Assembly: GCA_934725015.1 (NCBI GenBank) | Contig: CAKVAS010000019.1 | Location: forward strand, 1 to 53,053 | Direction: 5' to 3' | DNA: 53,053 bases | DNA from: an uncultured Bacteroidales bacterium | Lineage (GTDB): Bacteria; Bacteroidota; Bacteroidia; Bacteroidales; UBA932 | In this document: positions 17,360 to 26,600 of the stretch, piece after piece | Layout of the letters: every line of letters begins with the position of its first letter | How positions within the stretch are numbered: position 1 is the stretch's first letter | Program-made: the position numbers and the translations under genes | Notes under the pieces: generated by a model | Told to the model about the DNA's origin: nothing | Database searches by the model: none | Seen by the model: the letters and a program-made list of their open reading frames with translations, nothing else

Positions 17360-18928
17360 TTACCTGTCATAAATCAAATCGCCCGGAGTTGCCTTAAGCA
17401 GGTTCTTCATGACATACCACACCGTAAACACAGACGAGGCAATTATAATCAGAACTGAAATCACAGTCTTGAGGTTCCACAGAGACAGGTAGCCGAAGCC
17501 TCCGTCCCTGACGATGCCAAGCAGCAGCGACAGTCCCTGAATGAGCCAGACTGCGGCAAGGGAAATGAAGGTCGCGGCAAGAATCGTCGCCACCATAATG
17601 AGGACATATATCGCGGTAAGTTCGAAATTGCTGATTCCGAATGCCTTGAAAGTGCCGAGATTGCGTTTCACCTTCTGGAAATATGACTGGAGCAGGTTCA
17701 CGATGAAAAGAATGATGCAGACGATGGCGAAGGCTATCATGGTCCATGAAAGGATGTTGGCCATCACGCTCACCGCATTGAAGTTCTCCTTCGCGTTAAT
17801 CTGCGACATCTCGATTTCTATCTTGAAATGTTCCTTTACATATTCCTGGAAGTCATTGATTTTCGACAGGTCGGCGAAATGGACTGAGATGTAGTCGTCA
17901 TCGTCGTCATTGTAGTCCGCCGGGATATAATTATAGAGCCGGATAACGCCCTTTTCTGAATATTCCGACATGAAGGCGTCGTTTATCTCCCTGTTCACGG
18001 AAAAATCGACGTCGTCCTCATAATCGAAGAGAAGGGATATGAATTTGCCCCCTCGGAACGAAAGCATCGACGGGAGCTCCATGTCAGGTTCGGAATAGAA
18101 GGTCATTTCCGTGTGCTCCCGCGTAATCGTCTCAAGACGCTCCAGAGCCTTTTCGGAATCCACCCCGTCCGGGACGTAGTAGATGAACGAACTGAAATAG
18201 GACGGCTCATAGAGGTTGAGCGCCTGCCCGTTGTCCTGATGGTAGAAATACTTTGTTCCGATGATGTCCATGTTGGAAGGCAGCCGCTTCACGACAGCAA
18301 GCACGGGAACCGGGTCATTGGCGAAATGGTCGTCCAGAAGTTCGGCACAATAGTCTTCCGCAGCCTCGGGGTCGGTGTAGCCGCGATAGTTGATGTATGC
18401 CGGGACTTCCTTGTAGCCGAGCTTTTCAGTGAGGGCGCTCCATGTGATAATCACGCCGTAGGAATCGTTCTGCAGCTTGTCGGAAGCGATGCGGCTGCGA
18501 CCGACGACATTGTCATCGGCAAGCACGGCCTCGATGAGCGGGGTCCGGATGTCCGCGAAAAAACGGCACTTGAGGTTTCGTCCGGAATTGCCGGCGGTGC
18601 TGAACAGCGAGTACCAGTACTTGTCGGTCTGGTAGCCGCGGCAATGGTACTCGTTCAGGAAGGCATCGTCCTGAAGTGCGGCCTCGAAGCCGTCGAAATC
18701 GTTTTCGGCGAAGTTGTTCTTTATATCGACCCAGTTGATGAACGGGTCGTTCATCTTGTAGGACAGATACTTGAGGCTGGCATTGCTGAACGCTATGGCC
18801 AAGAAGGTGACCGTCAGGACCGTTGAGAGCAGCCAGAGGCTGGAGTAATTCTTTCCGAGCACGACCTTGCCCTCCCTCCTGATGAAGAGACGGAAATAGT
18901 CGCTCGACAGAACTTCTTTTAATTTCAT
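17360..18928 (-). CDS. MacB/FtsX-like ABC transporter permease
   Basis: A 522-residue inner-membrane protein with one TM near residues 27-50, a large periplasmic domain (about 50-385), and three TMs near the C-terminus (about 392-416, 437-465, 482-508). This is the topology of FtsX/MacB/LolCE-type permeases, which mostly pull lipoproteins from the membrane or transmit force to periplasmic partners rather than pump small solutes. The partner ATPase is the next gene upstream (39 bp apart). The acidic run YNDDDDDYI in the periplasmic domain is unusual. I infer mechanical coupling to the block's periplasmic or outer-membrane proteins. Lipoprotein release is the main alternative. Confidence 0.82.
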   Translation of the reverse strand: MKLKEVLSSDYFRLFIRREGKVVLGKNYSSLWLLSTVLTVTFLAIAFSNASLKYLSYKMNDPFINWVDIKNNFAENDFDGFEAALQDDAFLNEYHCRGYQTDKYWYSLFSTAGNSGRNLKCRFFADIRTPLIEAVLADDNVVGRSRIASDKLQNDSYGVIITWSALTEKLGYKEVPAYINYRGYTDPEAAEDYCAELLDDHFANDPVPVLAVVKRLPSNMDIIGTKYFYHQDNGQALNLYEPSYFSSFIYYVPDGVDSEKALERLETITREHTEMTFYSEPDMELPSMLSFRGGKFISLLFDYEDDVDFSVNREINDAFMSEYSEKGVIRLYNYIPADYNDDDDDYISVHFADLSKINDFQEYVKEHFKIEIEMSQINAKENFNAVSVMANILSWTMIAFAIVCIILFIVNLLQSYFQKVKRNLGTFKAFGISNFELTAIYVLIMVATILAATFISLAAVWLIQGLSLLLGIVRDGGFGYLSLWNLKTVISVLIIIASSVFTVWYVMKNLLKATPGDLIYDR

Positions 18929-18967
18929 AAGTCAGGTAAATTTATATTTCTGATTCTTTAATTCTTT

Positions 18968-19831
18968 TCAGATTCTCTTCAGGAATTTCTCGAACTCCGA
19001 AGCCGGATAGGATTCGCTGCCGTTGCTCCAGATGCCGTCGACGGACGGGGTGAAGACACTTGCGTCGTCAATCACGCCATAGTAGGAAACCTCATCGCTG
19101 ACCGACTGCGAACGACGGCTTTCCTTGCGGATTTTGATTATTACATCGGCAAAGGAAACGGCAAGATGCATATCGTGCGAGACGATTATTGCGGAACTCC
19201 CCTCAAGCGACGAGAGTTTGGCGGAAAGAAGTTCCATTGCCTTCACGGCGTTGTCGCTGTCAAGGTTGCCGGTAGGCTCGTCGCCGAAGAGCACGGTGAA
19301 GTCAGGAAGCACGGCGCGGGCAAAGGCAAGCCTCTGCTGCTGCCCGCCGGAGAGCTCGTGGGTCATGCGCGTCTCGTCGATGTGGTCAAGCCCCAGTTCG
19401 GCAAGCACTTCTCGGGTCTTCTCGAATGAAGACTCCATGGAGTAGCCCTGAAGCATCCTCGTGAGGGCGATGTTCTCGAACGCGGTGAAGTTGCGCATCA
19501 GGTTGGTGCTCTGAAAGATGAAGCTGAAATGCTTCAGCCGGAATTCAGAAAGCATGGCATCGGAGCCTTCCCAGAGTTTCGCGAGGTCGGTGTGTCCGGA
19601 GTCGTTCTCATAAAACCAGAACTTCGCGCCCTCGTCCGGAACTATCGTGCGGTTCATCATGCCGAGAGTCTCCAGAATCGTGCTCTTGCCGATTCCCGAC
19701 TCCCCGACGATAAAGACTTTCTTCCCCTTGGGGATGACAAGCCGATGAATCTCAAGTATCACCTTTGAGATTCCCTCCCTGTATGCCTTGTCGTAGGAAC
19801 AGCGGAGGTCTTCTATTTCAAACAGTTTCAT
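18968..19831 (-). CDS. ABC transporter ATP-binding protein (LolD/MacB/FtsE type)
   Basis: A 287-residue ATPase. Walker A GESGIGKST (43-51), ABC signature LSGGQQQR, Walker B VLFGDEPT and the IIVSHD switch histidine are all intact. It fits the LolD/FtsE/MacB group that pairs with four-TM permeases, and the permease gene follows. It is longer than usual LolD (about 230 residues): a C-terminal tail of some 60 residues after the core carries a Ser-rich stretch (RKESRRSQSVSDE). That tail might be a target of the block's kinase, but this is only an inference. Confidence 0.87.
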   Translation of the reverse strand: MKLFEIEDLRCSYDKAYREGISKVILEIHRLVIPKGKKVFIVGESGIGKSTILETLGMMNRTIVPDEGAKFWFYENDSGHTDLAKLWEGSDAMLSEFRLKHFSFIFQSTNLMRNFTAFENIALTRMLQGYSMESSFEKTREVLAELGLDHIDETRMTHELSGGQQQRLAFARAVLPDFTVLFGDEPTGNLDSDNAVKAMELLSAKLSSLEGSSAIIVSHDMHLAVSFADVIIKIRKESRRSQSVSDEVSYYGVIDDASVFTPSVDGIWSNGSESYPASEFEKFLKRI

Positions 19832-19884
19832 ATTTCGTTTTATGACAGGTTCTGTTTATGGCGTATGATTTATGGTATAAGGAT

Positions 19885-22311
19885 TTACGGCAGGTCTTCA
19901 ATCGGAATCCAGTAGTAGCGCGAGCCGTTGAACTCCTTGACATACTTGTAGCTTTTGCTCTGGCGGATATTTTTCAGGTTGTCGTATTTCCTTGTAAAGG
20001 TGCTGATGATTGACAAATACATCTGGTTCGTCACAATCTGCCGGTTGGAGACATCATCCAGACGATATTTCTTCATGCTGGAAGCCGCCTCATTGAGCCC
20101 GCCGATGATGCGGGTAATCTGACTGTTGTCAAGCGCCGCCAAATCAGCGTCTGTCATACCCGGAGCAAAGCTCTTGACCAATGCCTTCATTGCCTCGATG
20201 AAAGGTGCGCGGTCGTTCGCCGCAGATTTTTTCGCGTCCTCATAAACCGGAGCCATTCGTTTGAGAAGTTCGTCAAACTCCTCCTGAGCAATGAATATGA
20301 CAGGCTTGTAAAAGTCGCGGCCGCTCTCGTCCTGACGGCTGGCGTAGCCCTTGAAGTTAATCAGTGATTTTGATTCTGCAAGTGCCTTAACATACGCCTC
20401 ACCGAGACGCTCCTTGAGAAACTTTCCTGAAATGTCTATGCCATCCTGCACCGGCCCATTGTTCGGACCGAACGTCGTCGGCTTTTTGACAGGCCTTGAC
20501 TGTCCGGCACTTACGATAAGATCCATCTGCTTCTGGATTGCTTCCGCAAAGCCGCCGATTGATGAGGTCATATTCTCCGTCAATTTTGTCGGATCCATTT
20601 TTCCGTCATTCACGGACGGATCCGCAGTCCTGTGGCTGCACACATATATTTCCGGCACGGAATTGCCGTGATAATCAAAGCCGTCCTTAGCCTTCGTTGC
20701 CATAGTGCTGACCTTTATTTCAGGGTCATAGGCATGATAATTTGCAAGGAGAGACTTTCTGATCATTTCCGTAAGCTGTCTATTGAATAGACTATAGGCG
20801 ACAACATTCTTGTTCTGCACCTGAAAACTCATGAGACTGATCTTCTTGGAGATGAGCTTGTTTATGATATCATCCTTGGAATATCTGCTGTCCTCAGCAT
20901 CATTTCCGCAGTCACCGATTACAAGCATCATGTTGCTTTCATCCTTATTGTAAGAAAGTTTGTCAAGAGCCGTGTTCAGTCCGCAATAGAGAGCCTCGGT
21001 CTGCGTCCTGTCTTTCGGTGAGCTCTTTATTCCATAGGAGCCTCCGCTGTCAAGAAAGGCGTTGATGCGGGATATGTTGTTTGCGGATGTCATCGGCATG
21101 ACCTCCACAAGCCCAGCATCACCGTCGGCGTAGTCTCGGTAAATCACTATTCCGACCTTGATTTTTGAGTTTTTGGAGAAATACTTGACGCCCTCCTTAA
21201 TTGCCTCCTTGACGGCAGGGTAATATGGTTCCATGGAAGATGTTCCATCTATCACAATGCCGAGATTGATGTGCATCATCTTTTCAAGCTCCGTCTTTTT
21301 GCTGGCATCAATAATCTGGGACGGGTCATCATTTTGCGGATTGTTCGTCCCGGCGGCTTCACCACCTATTGTGCTGAACGTTGACATATTGAATATAGTC
21401 GGAGTGCCGTTATCCAAAATAGGATAGCGAAGTTTCTCACCGTCCATACGGTACAGATACTGTTCATATTTGCCGCTCATAGGTTCCTTTTTATAGAAGG
21501 GTATGCGGCTTATCCAATTGCCCTTGAGTTGCTTGTTAGCATAGATATAGGAATATATCCCCTTCGCGGCGAAGTATTCGACATCATCATGTTTCCATGT
21601 AGGCTCAAGGCATGAGCGCTGGTTCCAAGGAACGTATGACTGTTCGGGAACCCAATAGTAAAGAACCTGAGAAGAGTACTGGCCGTCCATCTTGCTCTGG
21701 GTTGAAAGCAGAGCCATCCCGTTCCGGCGCTTCATGATAAAATAGAAGTTCATGTCGGTGGAAAGCCTCACTTTCTGAGCCTTGACATCCGGCGCGAGAT
21801 AGCCGAACCCGACATTTGTCTTGTCATTCACATTGTCGAGATTCATACAGAGAAGAGCCTTGTAATAGATACCATGATTGTCCGTAGGGCATGACTGCCA
21901 CAGCAGCAACTTATCCATAGGAACCCATCCCCGGCACACGGCAGCCTCGGAAATTTTAGGATAGTCCGTTATCTTCTTCTCGGCATAGACGAGAGCCATA
22001 CCGTTCTCTATCTGAGCAATCCGCAGTTCCTCATTAAATTCGAGTGCTGAAAATTTCGGACCGGAGATTGACGATGTCATGTAGGTCACATTGTCAGCCC
22101 TGTCGCTATAGACCGTCCAGAATGTTTTTGTATTAACGCTCTGACCGTATGACGACTTCTCTGAAGTCACTTGTTCGGCAATTTTTTCCGAGAACATGTT
22201 TTTAGTAAGTTCCTGCGGGCGCCACACCTTACATTTTGACGGCAATTTGGGCTGAGCCATGGAGGCAGCCGCAATCAGGAAAAAAGTCGATACCAATAAC
22301 AATCTTTTCAT
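19885..22311 (-). CDS. Secreted vWA-domain protein, possibly TssR-like
   Basis: An 808-residue protein with a cleavable signal (ends near AAASMAQ). Residues 25-330 form a beta-rich region with GW/SH3-like blocks (CRGWVPMDKLLLW, LYYWVPEQ). A von Willebrand A domain follows at about 345-540; its MIDAS starts D355-G-T357-S-S359 with Thr in place of the first Ser. The C-terminal 270 residues are mostly helical and end in a short aromatic segment (YYWIPIEDL). From memory, the SH3-plus-vWA layout recalls TssR, a periplasmic part of Bacteroidota type VI secretion membrane complexes; that needs an HMM test. It lies between small envelope proteins and the ABC pair in the block. I infer a periplasmic metal-dependent adhesion or assembly hub. 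Confidence 0.75.
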   Translation of the reverse strand: MKRLLLVSTFFLIAAASMAQPKLPSKCKVWRPQELTKNMFSEKIAEQVTSEKSSYGQSVNTKTFWTVYSDRADNVTYMTSSISGPKFSALEFNEELRIAQIENGMALVYAEKKITDYPKISEAAVCRGWVPMDKLLLWQSCPTDNHGIYYKALLCMNLDNVNDKTNVGFGYLAPDVKAQKVRLSTDMNFYFIMKRRNGMALLSTQSKMDGQYSSQVLYYWVPEQSYVPWNQRSCLEPTWKHDDVEYFAAKGIYSYIYANKQLKGNWISRIPFYKKEPMSGKYEQYLYRMDGEKLRYPILDNGTPTIFNMSTFSTIGGEAAGTNNPQNDDPSQIIDASKKTELEKMMHINLGIVIDGTSSMEPYYPAVKEAIKEGVKYFSKNSKIKVGIVIYRDYADGDAGLVEVMPMTSANNISRINAFLDSGGSYGIKSSPKDRTQTEALYCGLNTALDKLSYNKDESNMMLVIGDCGNDAEDSRYSKDDIINKLISKKISLMSFQVQNKNVVAYSLFNRQLTEMIRKSLLANYHAYDPEIKVSTMATKAKDGFDYHGNSVPEIYVCSHRTADPSVNDGKMDPTKLTENMTSSIGGFAEAIQKQMDLIVSAGQSRPVKKPTTFGPNNGPVQDGIDISGKFLKERLGEAYVKALAESKSLINFKGYASRQDESGRDFYKPVIFIAQEEFDELLKRMAPVYEDAKKSAANDRAPFIEAMKALVKSFAPGMTDADLAALDNSQITRIIGGLNEAASSMKKYRLDDVSNRQIVTNQMYLSIISTFTRKYDNLKNIRQSKSYKYVKEFNGSRYYWIPIEDLP

Positions 22312-22339
22312 ATTACTAACATATACGCTGATAAAACCA

Positions 22340-22960
22340 CTAATAAGTCAACGGAATGAATTTAATTCCATCCATAAGCCCCTTCTGGCCGAACGGATGC
22401 TCGTCATCCACGGGAAGGACATCATTCTCATCATAATAAAACTTGAGGTCAAGATATCCCCTCGCGACAAGATCCGGCATTTCCATAATCCATGAAAGGG
22501 CAGCGATTACCGATTCATTATAACCCAATGCCCAGAATGTCGAATTTATATACCAGTCCCATTCAACATTCTCAAATGCGGATTCTCCACCGCCGCCAGT
22601 CGTCTCTATCTCCCGAAAAACCCGCTGAATGCTTTCAAGGTCAGTCTCCACATCAACATCATGGCTGCGCTTGCCCTGAAGTTCAGCAACAATCCTGTCA
22701 AACTCCTTCGGGTTTTCATTTACCGTATTGACACGCACAATCTCCGGATAGTTGCCGTTGGGCAGATAAAACACGACCGCACGCTGTTCCGGATAGTTAA
22801 GCGCATCGTTATAGTAGTCCCGCAGAACATAGATAAGTTTCTGCGTGACAGTGTTTTCGTCATGGGCAACATAGACAAAACGCAATGTCCTGCCTTGTGC
22901 AGCAGCGTCGAAACAGAAAGCCGCAAAGACGAACAATATCACTAAAAGCCTTCTTTTCAT
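22340..22960 (-). CDS. Small secreted protein of unknown function
   Basis: A 206-residue protein with signal peptide (cleavage near DAAAQ). The mature part has an alternating beta/alpha look: LRFVYVAHDEN, then a helix, AVVFYLPNGNYPEIVRVN, then a helix. That recalls a Rossmann/vWA-like fold, but no metal or catalytic motif is clear. I do not recognise the family. It lies 28 bp before the vWA gene and 3 bp after the Ig-like protein gene, so it is surely co-expressed and probably periplasmic. Confidence 0.7.
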   Translation of the reverse strand: MKRRLLVILFVFAAFCFDAAAQGRTLRFVYVAHDENTVTQKLIYVLRDYYNDALNYPEQRAVVFYLPNGNYPEIVRVNTVNENPKEFDRIVAELQGKRSHDVDVETDLESIQRVFREIETTGGGGESAFENVEWDWYINSTFWALGYNESVIAALSWIMEMPDLVARGYLDLKFYYDENDVLPVDDEHPFGQKGLMDGIKFIPLTY

Positions 22961-22963
22961 CGC

Positions 22964-23887
22964 CTATTGCTCCGTTATTATTATTGTAATGGATTTAATC
23001 CTGTTATACCTGTCATACTCAAGTCCCTTTACCGATGTCACCCTCCATCCCATAGCCGACATGGATGTAAAGAATGAACTGAGTGAAACCGGGATGTTGC
23101 CAGCGTCGCTTATTCCTTCAAAACTGAGTTTCAAGTCAGAAGTGAAATGGCGGTAGAACTGCTTGTCCTGCGCCGGAGCGTTCAGCTGTTCGGCAATGAA
23201 GCCGGCCGTCCATTTCGGCATGAGTCTGAAACCTGAAACTTCCCTCTCCTCAAGTGTGCCGTCCGCAGCAATTACCCTAAGAATATATTTGGCGTCATTG
23301 ACGGGCATGACATCATTGAAAATTCCTTTCGCTGAAGAATACTTGACCTGTCCGTCGTGAAGAAGCTCCGCGCCGCGAACCCTCACACCCTGCGTGAACG
23401 TGACTGCCAACTGGTAGCCGACGCGCTCCGGGGATGTCGTCGGGTACATCGCAGGACCGGATACCTTTGCTATCATAGGCAAATCAGGGGTGCAGACATC
23501 ATCCGGATCCGGTTCCCTGGTCGCCGCATCATCAACGGACTCTTCCGCCACAGCATCTGGAGTCCCGGAGGGCATGGAGGTGCCGCTGCCGTTATTCAAT
23601 GAATCCGACGGAGCGGATGTATGATTGCCATCACCTCCGGGTGTCTCAGGTGTTGTCAAGGGCTCATTTAGAGCCGGTGTCTGAGGAGTCCTTTCCGTCT
23701 GAGGTGCAGACTTGCCGTCATCAACAGTTCCACCGCCTGCATTTCCGCCATCGACGACCGAGGCAATCATCGTGGTCGTGCGCGGCATCCTCGCAAGGTA
23801 AGCCCCGCCGAATCCGGCGCCGGTGCAGGCGGCGAAAGTCAGCACGATGCCGGCAATGTTTATGTAATCTTTCTTAGTCATAGTCAT
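22964..23887 (-). CDS. Inner-membrane-anchored periplasmic protein with Ig-like domain
   Basis: A 307-residue protein. A single N-terminal TM (about residues 10-32) is followed by a long P/T/S/D/G-rich linker (about 45-140) and a folded C-terminal region (about 145-307). The start of that region looks like an Ig/FN3-type beta sandwich (VGYQLAVTFTQGV to KYILRVIAADGTLEE). The linker could reach across periplasmic peptidoglycan. I do not recognise the family. Start ATG at 23887; a second ATG two codons later is also possible. Expression must be coupled with neighbours, since the gaps are 24 and 3 bp. Confidence 0.7.
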   Translation of the reverse strand: MTMTKKDYINIAGIVLTFAACTGAGFGGAYLARMPRTTTMIASVVDGGNAGGGTVDDGKSAPQTERTPQTPALNEPLTTPETPGGDGNHTSAPSDSLNNGSGTSMPSGTPDAVAEESVDDAATREPDPDDVCTPDLPMIAKVSGPAMYPTTSPERVGYQLAVTFTQGVRVRGAELLHDGQVKYSSAKGIFNDVMPVNDAKYILRVIAADGTLEEREVSGFRLMPKWTAGFIAEQLNAPAQDKQFYRHFTSDLKLSFEGISDAGNIPVSLSSFFTSMSAMGWRVTSVKGLEYDRYNRIKSITIIITEQ

Positions 23888-23911
23888 AAAACAAATCTGC
23901 GGCTTGCCGCA

Positions 23912-25456
23912 CTAAAACTTGAACATCATTCCCAATTCCGGCCATATCGCCTGCCTCCTGTAAGAGACGCAGCCGGCGAACGAACGGCTGACGACGTTGC
24001 TTCCGCCGCCAAGAGGAGAATACACTACAGGGTAGGCCGTATCCTCGGAAAACCACGCGATTCCATCCGACTTGTGCAGGTCCGTCAGTCCCATCTCGAA
24101 ACTGCATCGGGCGTAAATCCAGACGAGGCCGGACCAGAGGTCATAGCTCAGCGACAGCCCTGCGGTGAGACTATAGTCAATCTTGTCTCTCGAGTATGAG
24201 CCGGGATAGAGGAAACTGGAACCGCTTATGTCGAAATCTCCGACGGCGTCATCCTCCGTGAACGAGGGCGCGTCGCCGCTTACAGTTCCCGTGATATGGA
24301 AAGGCGCCGCATGAGTGATTCCGCTGAAATAAATCTTGGCCCCGACATCCACCCCGAGCAGGAGCCCCTTCATCAGACGAATATCAAAATTCAGATATAC
24401 AGGTACATACATATCCTTAAACGACAGTTTGTCCTCCGCGAGCGATATGTGATAGTTCCTGTTATATGGCATCCCGCAGGAGCCGTTCATCCTGTAGGAA
24501 TACGAAATGTCGCTGACGGCAAGGTCAAGGGAGCTGAAGGAATAGCCGGCTCCGGCAAAGAGACCTATGGTGAGCACGCGTCCGACAGGAACCGTATAGC
24601 CGAGTTCAGCGCCTGCCTGCCAGCCCATTGACTTTTTCTTCGAGAAAGCCGTTTCACCGCTCACCTTCAGCGAACCTCCGGCAGCATATCCGGCATGAAC
24701 CTTTGCACGGAAATGAGTCGTGCTGTAGCTCTGGCTGAAATAGTCGTATTTCTCCGTCCGGGCATAATAGTTTCTCTTAATCCTTATGTCATCGTTCCAC
24801 GGATTCACCGCCCCCTTAGGCACGAATGCCTGGTCGAAGCTGTTGAACCGCAGATGCTTGCCGGCGACCTTCAGTCTGGCATCAGCCTCGCCTGACTTCT
24901 CCAGGACATCGAAACTCTCCGGAAGGTCAGGGTAGGCCGAATCGATAGAAGAGGAAATGCTTTCGATGCGAAAACAGTCCGCGTCATTGTCATAGACACA
25001 GGAAATCTCGACACGGAGATCCGTCCCGTAATATTCGTCAATCGAGAACAGCACACCGTTCGCATCATTGTAAGAGAGCTGTTTGTCGAAGGAGAGCGTG
25101 CAATGCCATGTCCCGTCAGAAAATTCGTAGTCGCCCCGACGGAGATTCTTCACTGTCACGCTGACATTCTCGCGGGAGCCGAGGGCAGCCGCATACTCCG
25201 ATGCCGTCAGCGTCCTCCCGAAACTACATTCGGGAAGGTCGCTGACCACCGGGACCGAATCGTCAGTGCACAGGCTAAGGAAGGCGATACGGCTGCCTTC
25301 GTCACCGAATGTGGAGCAGAACTCATAGTTGTCCGCCAGTTCGAGAAGCTTAGCGTTGAACATACGCCTCTTGTCATTGGACAGGTCCTGAGCCTGCACT
25401 CCGACATTCAGATACAACAACACAAACACGGCCGCGCCGAATTTCAATGGTCTCAT
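23912..25456 (-). CDS. Outer-membrane beta-barrel candidate
   Basis: A 514-residue protein with signal peptide (cleavage near GVQAQ). The N-terminal half (about 25-210) is a mixed alpha/beta soluble region. The C-terminal half (about 230-514) is a series of amphipathic strands rich in G/Y/S (VHAGYAAGGSLKVSG, GWQAGAELGYTVPVG, LLLGVDVGAKIYFSG), ending in the terminal Phe (GMMFKF) typical of outer-membrane barrels. About 8-10 strands fit. It probably gives the block its outer-membrane component. No known porin family is recognised. Confidence 0.72.
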   Translation of the reverse strand: MRPLKFGAAVFVLLYLNVGVQAQDLSNDKRRMFNAKLLELADNYEFCSTFGDEGSRIAFLSLCTDDSVPVVSDLPECSFGRTLTASEYAAALGSRENVSVTVKNLRRGDYEFSDGTWHCTLSFDKQLSYNDANGVLFSIDEYYGTDLRVEISCVYDNDADCFRIESISSSIDSAYPDLPESFDVLEKSGEADARLKVAGKHLRFNSFDQAFVPKGAVNPWNDDIRIKRNYYARTEKYDYFSQSYSTTHFRAKVHAGYAAGGSLKVSGETAFSKKKSMGWQAGAELGYTVPVGRVLTIGLFAGAGYSFSSLDLAVSDISYSYRMNGSCGMPYNRNYHISLAEDKLSFKDMYVPVYLNFDIRLMKGLLLGVDVGAKIYFSGITHAAPFHITGTVSGDAPSFTEDDAVGDFDISGSSFLYPGSYSRDKIDYSLTAGLSLSYDLWSGLVWIYARCSFEMGLTDLHKSDGIAWFSEDTAYPVVYSPLGGGSNVVSRSFAGCVSYRRQAIWPELGMMFKF

Positions 25457-25466
25457 CGTATTCTAT

Positions 25467-26591
25467 CTATATACAAAAGTTCAACACGACGCCGACAGCA
25501 AGCCCGACAACGGCGGCTCCGGCATAAAACCACCCGTAAGGCAGATTCAGCGAAGCCTTCGAGGCGGTCTCACGGGCGGGATTCTTCTCCGGAGGAAACT
25601 GCGTTGAGACACGGCGCGTGCCGGATGCCGAGACACTCCTGCCCTCGGCAAGCTTCCTCAGGTCCTCAAGCATCGCCTCCGCAGACTGGTAGCGGTTTTC
25701 CTTTTTCTTCTCCGTCGCCTTGCGGATGATTTCCCTGAAGCCCTTGTCGTCAATCTCCTTGAGCGGCATCTCCTTGGTAAGCTGAGCCTGCAGCACCTCC
25801 TGATTGGTTCCGGAGAAAGGAAGGTGCCCGGCGGCGAGCTGGAACATCAGGACTCCGGCGGCATAGATGTCGGTCTGAAATCCCTGATTCGGAATGTCGC
25901 CTATGGCAAGTTCCGGAGCGGCATAATTGACCTTGCCGATGAACGAGCCCATCTTCGTCCCGCCGCCTCCGGCCGAGGAAGTCCATGCGCTGACCTGCTT
26001 GCTCACGCCGAAGTCAATCAGCTTGATCTTGCGGTCCATCGTAATCATTATGTTGCTCGGGTCTATGTCGCGATGGATATATCCTCTCGAATGGAGTGCC
26101 TTCAGACCGGAAAGGAGTCCCGACATTATGGTGATTATCGCCTGCCTCTTGTCGGAAAAGTACATCTGGTATATCTCCTGCGCATACTGAACGGCAATTC
26201 CTGACTTGTCGAAGGTCATGCCTGAAAGCACGTGCTCCAAATCAACCCCTACAAGACGCTCCATCACCATGTAGTAGCGGATGATGCCGGCTCCGGTGAC
26301 CGGACTGATTTCCACGTTGGGAATGAAACCGTACATCCGCAGAAGGTTGTCGTCGTCAATCTGGACGGAGGACTCGCGCCGCGCCCTTTCAATCAGTTCC
26401 GGATTGGACGCGACCTCCTCACGGATTTCCTTTATGGCCACGGGGCTGTACTTTCCCGTGGCATTGTCAACTATATATCCCTGAAAGACACGGCCCATGC
26501 CGCCCTCCCCGAGCGGTGCGCTGTCACGGTCATATTCGTAGTGAAAGCCGTTCGCAAGCTCGTATTCTCCCTGAATGGAAACAACATTCAT
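25467..26591 (-). CDS. Tail-anchored Ser/Thr protein kinase (PknB/Hanks type)
   Basis: A 374-residue kinase. All core motifs are present: glycine loop GEGGMG (28-33), VAIK with Lys54, HRDIDPSN with catalytic Asp175 and Asn180, DFG (193-195) and APE (225-227). The glycine-rich SSAGGGG stretch in the activation loop (205-211) is unusual. After a basic/Pro linker, one TM (about 353-372) ends the protein, so there is almost no periplasmic part and no PASTA or other sensor. It should phosphorylate Ser/Thr in partners; four FHA readers and one PP2C phosphatase are encoded in the same block. It starts 9 bp after the upstream gene, in a tight operon. Confidence 0.92.
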   Translation of the reverse strand: MNVVSIQGEYELANGFHYEYDRDSAPLGEGGMGRVFQGYIVDNATGKYSPVAIKEIREEVASNPELIERARRESSVQIDDDNLLRMYGFIPNVEISPVTGAGIIRYYMVMERLVGVDLEHVLSGMTFDKSGIAVQYAQEIYQMYFSDKRQAIITIMSGLLSGLKALHSRGYIHRDIDPSNIMITMDRKIKLIDFGVSKQVSAWTSSAGGGGTKMGSFIGKVNYAAPELAIGDIPNQGFQTDIYAAGVLMFQLAAGHLPFSGTNQEVLQAQLTKEMPLKEIDDKGFREIIRKATEKKKENRYQSAEAMLEDLRKLAEGRSVSASGTRRVSTQFPPEKNPARETASKASLNLPYGWFYAGAAVVGLAVGVVLNFCI

Positions 26592-26600
26592 AAGCGCAGA

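Noticed and set aside
18113..18826. 237-codon plus-strand frame
   Set aside because: It is the antisense of the ABC permease gene, whose family and topology are clear.
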